A stretch of 64,000 nucleotides of DNA from Gordonia humi (GTDB taxonomy: Bacteria > Actinomycetota > Actinomycetes > Mycobacteriales > Mycobacteriaceae), in contig NZ_JACIFP010000001.1 in assembly GCF_014197435.1 (NCBI RefSeq), positions 1,302,001 to 1,366,000 on the forward strand, given 5' to 3'. This document shows, one piece after another, positions 11,001 to 18,386 of this stretch. The position numbers and the translations under genes are program-made. A model generated the notes under the pieces. The model saw only the letters and a list, made by a program, of their open reading frames with translations. It was not told where the DNA came from and made no database searches. Within the stretch, counting starts at the first letter, position 1; each line of letters starts with the position of its first letter.

Positions 11001-11946
11001 CACCGCGGCGCAACGGTGCGGCACAGGCGACGACGGTGGCCTCGGTGGGGCCGTAGGTGTTCCACACCTCGCGGTCGTCGGTGGCCAGCCGGTCGGCGAG
11101 CTCGGGCGGGCAGGCCTCGCCGCCGAAGATCAGCAGACGCACCATCTCCAGCGCCTCCGCGGGCCACATCGAGGCGAGCGTCGGAACCGTCGAGACCACG
11201 TTGATGTCCCGCTTGACCAGCCACGGACCCAGATCCATGCCGGAGCGGACCAGAGCGCGCGGGGCCGGCACCAGACAGGCGCCGCTGCGCCAGGCCAGCC
11301 ACATCTCCTCGCACGAGGCGTCGAAGGCCACCGACAGTCCGGCCAGCACCCGGTCGCCGGGGCCCAGGGGCGCGTCCTGCAGAAACAGCGCGGCTTCGGC
11401 GTCGACGAAGGCGGCGGCGTTGCGGTGCGTCACCGCGACGCCCTTGGGCTTACCCGTCGACCCGGAGGTGAAGATGATCCACGCGTCGTCGGCGAGCGTC
11501 GCGGGCGACGTCCCGACCGGAGCGGCGGGGCCGTCGAGCTGCTCGGTGGCCGCGCGCGCGGTCTGCGGATGGATGCCGTCGGCGTCGATGATCGCGTCGA
11601 CGTCCGCCTCGCCGAACACCAGGCGGGCTCGTTCGTCGGGGTCGTCGGCATCCACCGGGACATAGGCGGCACCGACCCACATCGTCGCCAGAATCGCGAT
11701 GTAGAGGTCGCGGTTGCCCGACGGCATGCGGATGCCGATGCGGTGACCCCGGCCGATGCCGATCGCCGACAGTCGGCCGCCGACCCGGCGCACGAGGGCG
11801 ATCAGCTCCGAGTAGGTGACCAGCCGGTCGCCGTCGTCGAGCGCGGGGGCATCGGGATGCGTGCGTGCGGTGTCCGCCAGGACATCGCACAGGGTGCGAG
11901 CGGTCGGCGCCTGGTCGCCGAGTAGAAACGCCGCGGGTATCGGCAC
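8056..11946 (-). CDS. Pls/PosA-family poly(amino acid) synthetase
   Basis: This 1296-residue membrane-bound single-module synthetase has the architecture of epsilon-poly-L-lysine synthetase. The adenylation domain spans about 20-495 (IIFTSGSTGKPKGV at 157-170, NTYGPTE at 296-302, Lys486), and the carrier domain spans 510-580 with the phosphopantetheine Ser542 in GGGS. Hydrophobic helices then alternate with three left-handed beta-helix blocks, each opening with LGATIG. There is no condensation or thioesterase domain, as in Pls. The pocket residues align as D209 A210 E213 S252 I273 G275 T297 V305 V306 K486, close to the lysine code I remember from bacitracin synthetase. I chose the GTG with GGAGGA nine bases upstream; the frame is open further up but that part lacks homology. 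Confidence 0.9.
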   Translation of the reverse strand: MPIPAAFLLGDQAPTARTLCDVLADTARTHPDAPALDDGDRLVTYSELIALVRRVGGRLSAIGIGRGHRIGIRMPSGNRDLYIAILATMWVGAAYVPVDADDPDERARLVFGEADVDAIIDADGIHPQTARAATEQLDGPAAPVGTSPATLADDAWIIFTSGSTGKPKGVAVTHRNAAAFVDAEAALFLQDAPLGPGDRVLAGLSVAFDASCEEMWLAWRSGACLVPAPRALVRSGMDLGPWLVKRDINVVSTVPTLASMWPAEALEMVRLLIFGGEACPPELADRLATDDREVWNTYGPTEATVVACAAPLRRGEPVRIGLPLIGWDLAVVDADGNPVAEGESGELVIGGVGLARYLDPEKDAEKYAPAPILGWERAYRSGDIVKLDTAGLLFVGRADDQVKIGGRRIELGEIDNALQNLPGVSGAAVAVRKTASGNAFLVGYLASTDPSFDVVAAQAALRDELPAALVPRLVLMEELPTRTSGKVDRDALPWPIPGTDTGDDDASDLTGTQAWLAEQWSEVLGVSVTSATADFFAEGGGSLSAAQLVTALRARYPEITVADLYDHPRLGSLAEMLDARDPSAAVEPRVVKPVPVTTGLAQTIASIPLATLTGVQWITWLGVTNNVADWFAGRLGYDAPWLIDVNWWALLVAFLVFVTPVGRLVIAAVGARLLLAGVSAGRYPRGGGVHIRLWLAERLMAASGAHNLSGAPWMPTLARALGATIGDGVDLHSLPPVTGLLKIGDGAAIEPEVDLAGWWLDGDVLIIGEITVKPGATIGSRSTLFPGAVVGKDAIVDPGTGVIGKVKARQRWGGSPAVKLGKAKPSWPAQRPATHRWWVGVYGATALVISAIPLISLAVGLGVAGSWAISADRLRTATWRMLALAPVGALAAMVVFALLTLIGVRLASVVLRPGTYPVRSRTGWQVWATERMMDAARTYLFPLYASLLTPWWFRALGATIGKGTEISTALVIPKFTTVGDDSFLADDTMVASYELGGGWMRIGEAKVGKRAFLGNSGMIAPDRKVPKNALVAVLSAAPAKAKSGSSWLGSPPVRLRRTASETDTSRTFAPGAGVKIARSIVETLRLIAVMVSFGIGVCVLFAMQIAADKWGVIVAVLVSGLILLAAGVAAGAVACVAKWLVVGPIRVSEHPLWSSFVWRNELSDAFVETVAAPWFANAATGTPALTLWLRSLGATIGKGVWCESYWLPEADLVELGDGANVQRGCVVQTHLFHDRVMAIDHVRIGAGATMGPHCVALPAAGIGESATVGPASLVMRGDVVPAHTTWQGNPIAPWNP

Positions 11947-12151
11947 GTGGGGTCGTCCTCCGAGATCAATGCTCTCTAGGAGTCCGCTGCGGAGAGGGGC
12001 CTTCTTCAGCAGAGTCCTAGTCCCGCCGTGCGGCGCGACAGAGTAATGATGCCCCAGGTGAGCCGACCTCGCAGCGCAGACGGGGCCTCGATCGCCGTAA
12101 GGTGAGATTCGATACTCGTGCAACGGTGATCGAAGACGACGAAGGAGACGC

Positions 12152-13159
12152 ATGACCTCGCTCAAACTCGGATTGAAGGCGTCGGCCGAGCAGTTCGGAC
12201 CCCGTGAACTCGTCGAGCTCGGCGTGGCGGCCGAAGAGTTCGGCCTGGACTCGGTGACCGTCTCCGACCACTTCCAACCCTGGCGCCACAACGGCGGACA
12301 CGCGCCGTTCTCCCTCGCGTGGATGGCCGCGGTCGGTGAACGCACCGACCACATCCAGATGGGCACCTCGGTCCTGACCCCGACCTTCCGCTACAACCCC
12401 GCCGTCATCGCCCAGGCCTTCGCCACCATGGGCTGCCTCTACCCGGGTCGCGTGATGCTCGGCGTCGGCACCGGCGAAGCGCTCAACGAGTACGCCACCG
12501 GCTTCCAGGGCGAATGGCCCGAGTTCAAAGAACGCTTCGCCCGCCTGCGGGAATCGGTGCGGTTGATGCGCGAGTTGTGGACCGGGAACAAAGTCGACTT
12601 CGACGGCGACTACTACCACACCCAGGACGCCTACATGTACGACGTCCCCGAACAGCCGATCCCGGTGTACATCGCCGCGGGCGGGCCGGTCGTGGCGCGG
12701 TATGCGGGCCGGGCCGGGGACGGTTTCATCTGCACGTCCGGCAAGGGCATGGAGCTGTACACCGAGAAACTCATTCCGGCGGTGAAGGAGGGAGCGGCCA
12801 AGGCCGACCGCGACGTCGACGGGATCGATCGGATGATCGAGATCAAGATCTCCTACGATCGAGATCCCGAGCGGGCGCTGGAGCAGACTCGGTTCTGGGC
12901 GCCGCTGTCGTTGACGCCGGAGCAGAAGCATTCGGTGAACTCGTCGGTCGAGATGGAGCGGTTGGCCGATGAGCTACCGATCGATCAGGTCGCCAAGCGG
13001 TGGATCGTCGCTTCGAACCCGGAGGACGCGCTCGCGCAGATCACGCCGTACCTCGATGCGGGTCTGAACCATCTGGTGTTCCACAATCCGGGTGCGGATC
13101 AGCGTCGATTCCTGCAGGCGTTCACCGAGGACGTCGTACCGGTGTTGCGCGGACTGTAG
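12152..13159 (+). CDS. fgd: F420-dependent glucose-6-phosphate dehydrogenase
   Basis: The 335-residue luciferase-fold enzyme oxidises glucose-6-phosphate to 6-phosphogluconolactone while reducing coenzyme F420. It tracks M. tuberculosis FGD1 along its whole length. The catalytic/cofactor residues Asp39, His40 and Trp44 are in VSDHFQPW, and Glu109 is in [10 protein letters not shown], at the same numbering as FGD1. GAAGGAG lies seven bases before the ATG. It supplies F420H2 for reductases elsewhere in the genome. In M. tuberculosis fgd1 is next to pta-ackA; here those genes lie 17 kb away. It is divergent from the pls-like gene. Confidence 0.96.
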   Translation: MTSLKLGLKASAEQFGPRELVELGVAAEEFGLDSVTVSDHFQPWRHNGGHAPFSLAWMAAVGERTDHIQMGTSVLTPTFRYNPAVIAQAFATMGCLYPGRVMLGVGTGEALNEYATGFQGEWPEFKERFARLRESVRLMRELWTGNKVDFDGDYYHTQDAYMYDVPEQPIPVYIAAGGPVVARYAGRAGDGFICTSGKGMELYTEKLIPAVKEGAAKADRDVDGIDRMIEIKISYDRDPERALEQTRFWAPLSLTPEQKHSVNSSVEMERLADELPIDQVAKRWIVASNPEDALAQITPYLDAGLNHLVFHNPGADQRRFLQAFTEDVVPVLRGL

Positions 13160-13194
13160 GTCTCAGCGGACACCGAACCGCGACTGCCTCGACG

Positions 13195-13728
13195 TCATTC
13201 GCCGTCGACGGCGCCGCTCGCGGGCTCGCCCTCTCCCGTGTTGGCGGGCGGGTCCGCGGGCTCGGTCGTCGTCCGCCACTGGGTGGTCGTCTCGGTCTCG
13301 GTCTCGGTGACCGTTCGCGTCGCAGTCCGGCGTTCGGTCTCGGTCTGCTCGCGTCTCTCGCGGGCCGTCTCGGTCCGGGTGTGCGTGACGGTCGAAGCGT
13401 CGCCCGGCTCGGTCGTCGTCTCGGTGACGACGTTGGTGACCGTGCCCGCGGGGGTCGTGGCATCGCTCTTGTTGCCGACGATGAAGAACGCGATGATCAC
13501 CAGGGCGGCGGCGACGCAGGCGACGGTCGCGATGATCTGCATGCGTCGAGCCGCCGCCGATGCTCCCGCAGCCGCGGTCGCGGCGGCCGGGCCGGAGTAG
13601 AGATCGGACGGTATCGCCCCGTAGGGGGTCTGAGTCACGTCACTCTGCGGGGGCGGTCGTCCTCCCGAAGTGTCGGATCCGCCGCTGTCGGGCTCCTCAG
13701 GGTAGGGCGGGGACGGCGGTTGAGTCAA
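13195..13728 (-). CDS. Single-pass membrane protein with Thr/Glu-rich tail
   Basis: I do not recognise a family. Starting at the TTG with GGAG seven bases upstream, the 177-residue product has a Pro/Ser-rich cytoplasmic head (about 60 residues) and one strong hydrophobic helix (RMQIIATVACVAAALVIIAF). The outer tail is low-complexity and dominated by TETE/TRTVTE repeats. A longer frame runs 33 codons further up but has no ribosome site. The tail composition suggests a surface-exposed linker that may be glycosylated. It converges on fgd. Confidence 0.6.
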   Translation of the reverse strand: MTQPPSPPYPEEPDSGGSDTSGGRPPPQSDVTQTPYGAIPSDLYSGPAAATAAAGASAAARRMQIIATVACVAAALVIIAFFIVGNKSDATTPAGTVTNVVTETTTEPGDASTVTHTRTETARERREQTETERRTATRTVTETETETTTQWRTTTEPADPPANTGEGEPASGAVDGE

Positions 13729-13840
13729 CGACTGGCTCCTCGTCGGGCTGATTCTCAGGTCTTCGTCAGGGTATGCGCGGGTCACTTTACCGTGTCGACA
13801 ACTGATCGAATGATCGAGTTTTCCCAAAGGCTATCGAATC

Positions 13841-13856
13841 ACTTGCCGACGCAAGT
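13841..13856. promoter_or_regulatory. Perfect dyad upstream of the AraC-type regulator
   Basis: ACTTGC-cgac-GCAAGT is a perfect 6-4-6 dyad 75 bases before the regulator start, in an otherwise AT-richer patch between two divergent genes. It is a plausible binding site for that regulator or another dimeric protein. Confidence 0.4.
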
Positions 13857-13931
13857 AATGTTCCACTCGGCACTCGTGCCTCGGCTCCCTCCCCAAGCCG
13901 ACTTCAGATCGTGACGATTGATCGAGGTCAG

Positions 13932-14990
13932 ATGACGACAATTAACCCGGTTGTGCCCCAGACCGTGCGAGCGTTCGCTCCGCACCGGGAGGCCGCGCCG
14001 CTCAGCACACAACTGACACCGCGCGCGGTGGCGGCCTGGGAGGCGCGTCTCGGCGTCGATCGGCAGCGAATGGCGCGACCGACGCATTTCGTCGGTCCGC
14101 TGGGGGTGCAGGAGTGGCGGGGCGGCACCGTGATGGTGCCGCGCGACGTCGAGAACTTCCGCGCGGTCCGTTATGACCGCGAATTGTCGCTGACGGGCTC
14201 CTTCTGCGCACTGCACTCGCCCGCCCGGATCGAGCGTACGGCGACCCTCGTCGAACACGAACCGCGCGAGACGCTGCTGGTGACCGTCACCTCGCTGCGT
14301 GGTCGAACTGTGCTCCGACAGAACGGGCAGGAGTACGACTACTCCGCCGGCGACCTGGTGTTCGTCGCGACGACGAGTCCGTTCGCGCAGGCCACCGCGG
14401 CGATCAGCGATCCCGCGGGTCTGGTGATCCCGCTCACCATGCTGGGGAAGCATCGGGCGCTCGCCGAACGCCAGCGCCGTCCGATCAACAAGCGCAGTGC
14501 GCTGTCGCGAGCGGCGGCGGGCTTCATACGTCGATTCGCCGCGGACACCGCGGCGGCGGATATGCCGTTGCCGTCCTCGGACACCGAGCTCGCCGCCGTC
14601 GACCTGGTGACGGCGGCTCTGGCCGAGCTCACCGTCGACGACGGCTACCGCCTGCAGGACGACGCCCTGTTCAACCATCAGTCGGCGCTGGATCTGATAT
14701 CCCGGCACCACCGCGACCCCGAGTTCACCCCGGACAGCATCGCCGCGGAGCTGCATTTGTCGCGTCGCCAGCTGTACAGGCTGTTCGAGAACACCGACCA
14801 GTCGCTGGCCACCCGGATCGCGGACGCCCGGGTGGAGACCGCACGAGAGATGCTGCTCGCCAACCCCTGGCTGCCGATCGGCAACATCTCCGCGGCGGCG
14901 GGATTCCGTTCGGTGGCGACCTTCCGTAACCGATTCAAGGCGAGCCACGGTGTGGGCCCCGTAGAATACCGTCAGCGCGTGATGGGCTGA
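13932..14990 (+). CDS. AraC-family transcriptional regulator
   Basis: The 352-residue protein has an N-terminal cupin-like sensing half of the AraC_binding_2 kind (about 30-190) and a C-terminal pair of helix-turn-helix motifs (about 250-350). The second ends in the AraC signature region NISAAAGFRSVATFRNRFK followed by GVGPVEYRQ. I chose the ATG with AGG four bases before it; a GTG seven codons upstream lacks a ribosome site. The ligand is unknown. No target operon is adjacent on the same strand; the dyad at 13841 could be an autoregulatory site. Confidence 0.85.
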   Translation: MTTINPVVPQTVRAFAPHREAAPLSTQLTPRAVAAWEARLGVDRQRMARPTHFVGPLGVQEWRGGTVMVPRDVENFRAVRYDRELSLTGSFCALHSPARIERTATLVEHEPRETLLVTVTSLRGRTVLRQNGQEYDYSAGDLVFVATTSPFAQATAAISDPAGLVIPLTMLGKHRALAERQRRPINKRSALSRAAAGFIRRFAADTAAADMPLPSSDTELAAVDLVTAALAELTVDDGYRLQDDALFNHQSALDLISRHHRDPEFTPDSIAAELHLSRRQLYRLFENTDQSLATRIADARVETAREMLLANPWLPIGNISAAAGFRSVATFRNRFKASHGVGPVEYRQRVMG

Positions 14991-15060
14991 CCGCGAGCGG
15001 GCGCCGTCGACACGCGGTGCCGGTACGGTTCGGCGGGCGATCATCCTGGAACGGGGAACG

Positions 15061-16365
15061 ATGACATCACAGCCTCTGGCGCGTGGGCAGAACACGGTGC
15101 TGCCGGTCGTCGACGCCGTGACGATCGACGTCGCAGGCGACGGACTCGACATCCTCGCATTCGCGCTGACCGCGTCCGGGAGCGTCCGGTCGGACGACTA
15201 TTTCGTCTTCTTCAACCAGCCGCGGTCTCCGGAAGGCGCGATCACGTTGACCGGACCAACCAGACTGAGCATCGGTCTGGGTGCCGTCCCCGTCGAGATC
15301 GAGCGGATCGCCGTCGCCGTGGCATCGGAGGCCCCGCTCGGCGACCGACCGATGTCGGCCCGGATCGTCGCAGGCGGCGAGGCGATCGACGCTCCCGCGC
15401 AAGGACTCTCGACCGAACGCGCCGCGGTCCTGGTCGAGGTCTATCGGCGCGGTGGCCAGTGGAAGGTACGGTGCGAATCAGCAGGGTGGGATGCGGGATT
15501 CTCCGCACTCGTCCGGGCGATGGGCGTGACCGTCGACGAGGAGCCCGACGCGCCCGCCCAGCCTGTTCCCGCCCAGCCTGTTCCCGCCCAGCCTGCGATC
15601 CGGATGGTCAAGGGCGAGGAGAAGCTGTCGCTGGAGAAGCGCCAGAAGCTCGATCTCCGCAAAGAGGCCGTGCACCGGGTCCTTCTCACGAAGGGAGCCG
15701 CGGGGTGCGACGCCCGAGTCATCCTGGTGGTCGACAAGACCCTGTCGATGTCGGCGCTCTACCGCAGCGGCGCCATGGCGCGCGTCGTCGAACGGATGAT
15801 CCCGGTCGCCACCCAGCTGTACTCCGACGGGAATCTGGAGGCGTATCTGTACGGCAAGAGCTTTGCGAAGCTGCCGGACGTCACCGTCGAGAACTCCGAC
15901 CGGTGGGTGAGCACGTACATCCACCTCCGCGGTGAGCACGGTGCGCCGATGGGGCCGGTCATCGACTACGACAAGCAGATCGGCGGGGTGAACGCCGAAC
16001 TCCCGATCATGTCCGCGATTCTCGACGATGTCGCGGGCGGTCAGCCGGTCCTGGTCCTGTTCTTCACCGACGGCGGGTTCCACTCGAAGATCCCCAAGAT
16101 CGTGCAACTCATCACCGAAGCCGCGCGGAGGCCGGTGTTCTGGCAGTTCATCGGGCTGGGGGACAACAACTTCGGCGTCCTGCGACGCTTGGACGACCTC
16201 GGTGGTCGAGTCGTCGACAATGCGGGGTTCTTCGAGGTGCCGGACATCGACAGGCGCACGGACGCCGACCTGTACGCCGATCTGCTCGGCGAGTTCCCCG
16301 ACTGGCTGCGGGCGGCGACGGCGGCGGGCATCGTCGATCCGCGGTTCACTGCGCCGCCGCGCTGA
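15061..16365 (+). CDS. TerD-domain / von Willebrand A protein (TerF-like)
   Basis: The 434-residue cytoplasmic protein joins an N-terminal TerD-like beta-sandwich (about 10-160, with DDYFVFFNQP and the FALTASG and VEIERIAVAV strands) to a C-terminal vWA-type domain (about 215-430). The metal-site motif is DKTLSMS, a D-x-T-x-S variant of the usual D-x-S-x-S. A linker carries PAQPV repeats encoded by three 15-base units at 15553-15597. TerD/vWA proteins belong to tellurite- and stress-response systems, but no other ter gene is nearby. A GGGGA ribosome site precedes the ATG. Confidence 0.8.
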   Translation: MTSQPLARGQNTVLPVVDAVTIDVAGDGLDILAFALTASGSVRSDDYFVFFNQPRSPEGAITLTGPTRLSIGLGAVPVEIERIAVAVASEAPLGDRPMSARIVAGGEAIDAPAQGLSTERAAVLVEVYRRGGQWKVRCESAGWDAGFSALVRAMGVTVDEEPDAPAQPVPAQPVPAQPAIRMVKGEEKLSLEKRQKLDLRKEAVHRVLLTKGAAGCDARVILVVDKTLSMSALYRSGAMARVVERMIPVATQLYSDGNLEAYLYGKSFAKLPDVTVENSDRWVSTYIHLRGEHGAPMGPVIDYDKQIGGVNAELPIMSAILDDVAGGQPVLVLFFTDGGFHSKIPKIVQLITEAARRPVFWQFIGLGDNNFGVLRRLDDLGGRVVDNAGFFEVPDIDRRTDADLYADLLGEFPDWLRAATAAGIVDPRFTAPPR

Positions 16366-16378
16366 TACCTGCGCATCG

Positions 16379-16453
16379 TCGCGCAAGTGGTACCTGTGCG
16401 CGGTGCGGATGTCAGGAGGAGGTCGGAGCCGCCCAGACGTACCACTTGCGCGA
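16379..16453. repeat. Long-armed inverted repeat between the vWA and ACT genes
   Basis: A perfect 15-base inverted repeat (TCGCGCAAGTGGTAC at 16379-16393, its complement at 16439-16453) frames a 45-base interior. It lies just after the vWA gene and ends about 37 bases before the next promoter hexamer. It could be a terminator, a binding site or a small repeated element; there is no T-run after it. Confidence 0.6.
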
Positions 16454-16489
16454 GTCTGGCGTTCGCCGGTTACATCGGTGCCCGGCCGA

Positions 16490-16495
16490 TAGCCT
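16490..16495 (+). promoter_or_regulatory. -10 hexamer for a leaderless ACT-protein mRNA
   Basis: TAGCCT stands six bases before the ATG at 16502, and no Shine-Dalgarno sequence is present, which predicts transcription starting at or beside the start codon. Confidence 0.45.
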
Positions 16496-16501
16496 GACGT
16501 C

Positions 16502-17017
16502 ATGCGCAATCTCGTACTGTCCGTCATCGGCGACGACCGCCCGGGCCTGGTGTCGGCGTTGGCCGATGCGGTCGCGGCGAACGGCGGCAATTGGGAGCGC
16601 GGTCAGCTCGCCCAGTTGGCGGGCAAGTTCGCCGGGATCGTCGTCGTCGCCGTACCCGCGGACCGGGAGGACGCCCTGGTCGCGGCCGTGACCGGACTCG
16701 ACGGTCTCCTCGAAGTGGCCGTCCACTCGGCGGGCGACCCGGTGCTGCGCGACGAGTCGTGGGCGCCTTTGACGATCAATGTGTTGGGCACCGACCGCGA
16801 GGGCATCGTCCACGAGCTGTCGTCGGCGTTGAGCGGCGGCGTGACGATCGAATCCATGACGACCCGTACCCGTGAGGCCCCGATGGCCGGCGGAATGCTG
16901 TTCGAGGCGGAACTGCAGGTGCTGGTGCCGCCGACCGTCGAACCGAGCGAGATCCGCGCCGACCTGGAGCGGATCGCCGCCGAACTCCTGGTGGATCTGG
17001 AGTTCGACGGCGAGTGA
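16502..17017 (+). CDS. Tandem ACT-domain protein (GcvR-like)
   Basis: The 171-residue protein consists of two ACT domains, each opening with the ligand-binding turn: LSVIGDDRPGLV at 6-17 and INVLGTDREGIV near residue 92. This arrangement is that of the glycine-cleavage repressor GcvR family, which in enterobacteria acts through another regulator and does not bind DNA alone. Which amino acid it senses cannot be read. It ends 7 bases from the convergent alcohol dehydrogenase gene. Confidence 0.8.
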   Translation: MRNLVLSVIGDDRPGLVSALADAVAANGGNWERGQLAQLAGKFAGIVVVAVPADREDALVAAVTGLDGLLEVAVHSAGDPVLRDESWAPLTINVLGTDREGIVHELSSALSGGVTIESMTTRTREAPMAGGMLFEAELQVLVPPTVEPSEIRADLERIAAELLVDLEFDGE

Positions 17018-17024
17018 TCTGACG

Positions 17025-18080
17025 CTACGCGGTCAGGACTACTTTCAATGCTTTGGTCTCGGCTGCGTTGCCGAACACCTCGTAGGCGTCCATGATCTCG
17101 TCGAGTTTGAACCGGTGGCTGATGAACGGATCCGGATCGAGTTGACGCGAGGCGACCATCTTGACCAGGGTGCCGACGGTGTTCGCGTTCACCAGGCCCA
17201 TGGAGATGTCGATGTTGCTGATCCACAGGTCCTGCAGCGGGAGCTCCACCGACTTCCCGTGCACGCCCATGTTCGCGATGGTGCCCGCCGGACGGACGAT
17301 GTCCACGCACATCTGCCAGGTCTGCGGCACGCCGACCGCTTCGATCGCCACGTCGACGCCGAGTCCGTCGGTCATCGCCATGACCTTCTCCTTCCACTCC
17401 GGGTCGGAGGCGACGATTCCGTCGGTGGCGCCGAACTTGGACGCTTCGGCGACACGGTTCTCGTCGAGGTCGATCGCGATCACGCGGCTCGGACCGTACA
17501 GGTGCGAGGTGATCATCGCACCGAGTCCGACCGGTCCGGCGCCGATGACGGCGACCACGTCGCCCGCCTTCACATGGCCGTACTGCACGCCGATCTCGTG
17601 TCCGGTCGGCAGCACGTCCGAGCAGATGACGCCCTGTTCCGGAGTCATGGACTCGGGCAGCTTGTAGACGGAGTTCTCGGCGAACGGGACGCGGACGTAC
17701 TCCGCCTGCGTCCCGTCGATCAGGTGCCCGAAGATCCAGCCGATCCCGGACTGCCCCTCGTCGGCCTGACAGTGCGAGCTGACACCCTGTTTGCAGTACG
17801 CGCACTTGCCGCACGCGCTGACGCACGCCAGAATCACCTGGTCGCCGACGGCGAGCGTGGTCACGGCGTCGCCGATCTCGGTGATGGTGCCGACGCCCTC
17901 GTGGCCGAGGATGCGGCCGGGCGTCACCGCGGGGACGTCGCCCTTCAAGATGTGCAGGTCGGTTCCGCAGATGGTGGTGGCGTCCATCTTCACGATGACG
18001 TCGGTGGGTTGCCGGATCGTCGGGTCGGGGACCTCGTCCCACGACTTCTGACCCGGACCGTGGTACACGAGTGCTTTCAT
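17025..18080 (-). CDS. Zinc-dependent alcohol dehydrogenase, MDR family
   Basis: The 351-residue medium-chain dehydrogenase has the catalytic zinc ligands Cys in ATTICGTDLH and His-Glu in LGHEGVGTI. The four-cysteine structural zinc loop is CGKCAYCKQGVSSHC, and the NAD-binding VIGAGPVGLG lies near residue 175. It resembles actinobacterial threonine/sorbitol-type alcohol dehydrogenases; the substrate is not determined by sequence alone. The ATG is chosen for its GGAG site seven bases upstream. A strong dyad (18099-18114) lies in the 5' region. Confidence 0.9.
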   Translation of the reverse strand: MKALVYHGPGQKSWDEVPDPTIRQPTDVIVKMDATTICGTDLHILKGDVPAVTPGRILGHEGVGTITEIGDAVTTLAVGDQVILACVSACGKCAYCKQGVSSHCQADEGQSGIGWIFGHLIDGTQAEYVRVPFAENSVYKLPESMTPEQGVICSDVLPTGHEIGVQYGHVKAGDVVAVIGAGPVGLGAMITSHLYGPSRVIAIDLDENRVAEASKFGATDGIVASDPEWKEKVMAMTDGLGVDVAIEAVGVPQTWQMCVDIVRPAGTIANMGVHGKSVELPLQDLWISNIDISMGLVNANTVGTLVKMVASRQLDPDPFISHRFKLDEIMDAYEVFGNAAETKALKVVLTA

Positions 18081-18098
18081 GATCAGTCTCCGTCCATC

Positions 18099-18114
18099 GG
18101 GGTGCTTGCACCCC
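18099..18114 (-). promoter_or_regulatory. Perfect 7-2-7 dyad upstream of the alcohol dehydrogenase
   Basis: GGGGTGC-tt-GCACCCC lies 19-34 bases before the start codon. Its position over the expected transcription start fits a repressor operator; as RNA it would form a hairpin with too short a loop, which favours a DNA site. Confidence 0.45.
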
Positions 18115-18221
18115 AAGCTACGAGTGCGCGATCACGCATGCGTCCTGATGGCACAGACTGAGACGAACGGCGGCACGACAGGTCCCGACGACCCGGGTCG
18201 TTCGGCACGTCAGCGCCAGGG

Positions 18222-18386
18222 CGCATCCGGAGTCATGGAACGGGCACAACCGATGCGGGCGCGAAAGAACTCGCCGACCTGGGCGACGCCGTCCCCGCCC
18301 TTGTCGACCGGGTGCACGTGGTGCCGGGACCTCGGTGGCTCGCCGAACTCATCGAACTCGTCAGAGATCGACCGGCGTCTCGGTGA
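18222..18386 (+). pseudogene. Orphan coding remnant, C-terminal end of an unknown protein
   Basis: A plus-strand frame ending in TGA at 18384 has strongly biased G/C third positions and reads like a genuine protein end, with the run ELADLGDAVPALVDRV followed by HVVPGPRWLAELIELV. No in-frame ATG or GTG with a ribosome site lies upstream, and the 5' part is gone. The last 26 bases overlap the end of the minus-strand MFS gene. It looks like the tail of a deleted gene. I cannot name the family. Confidence 0.4.

Noticed and set aside
8056..12366. A longer N-terminus (140 extra residues) for the Pls-like synthetase
   Set aside because: The added part is antisense to the start of fgd, lacks family resemblance, and the GTG at 11946 has a strong ribosome site.
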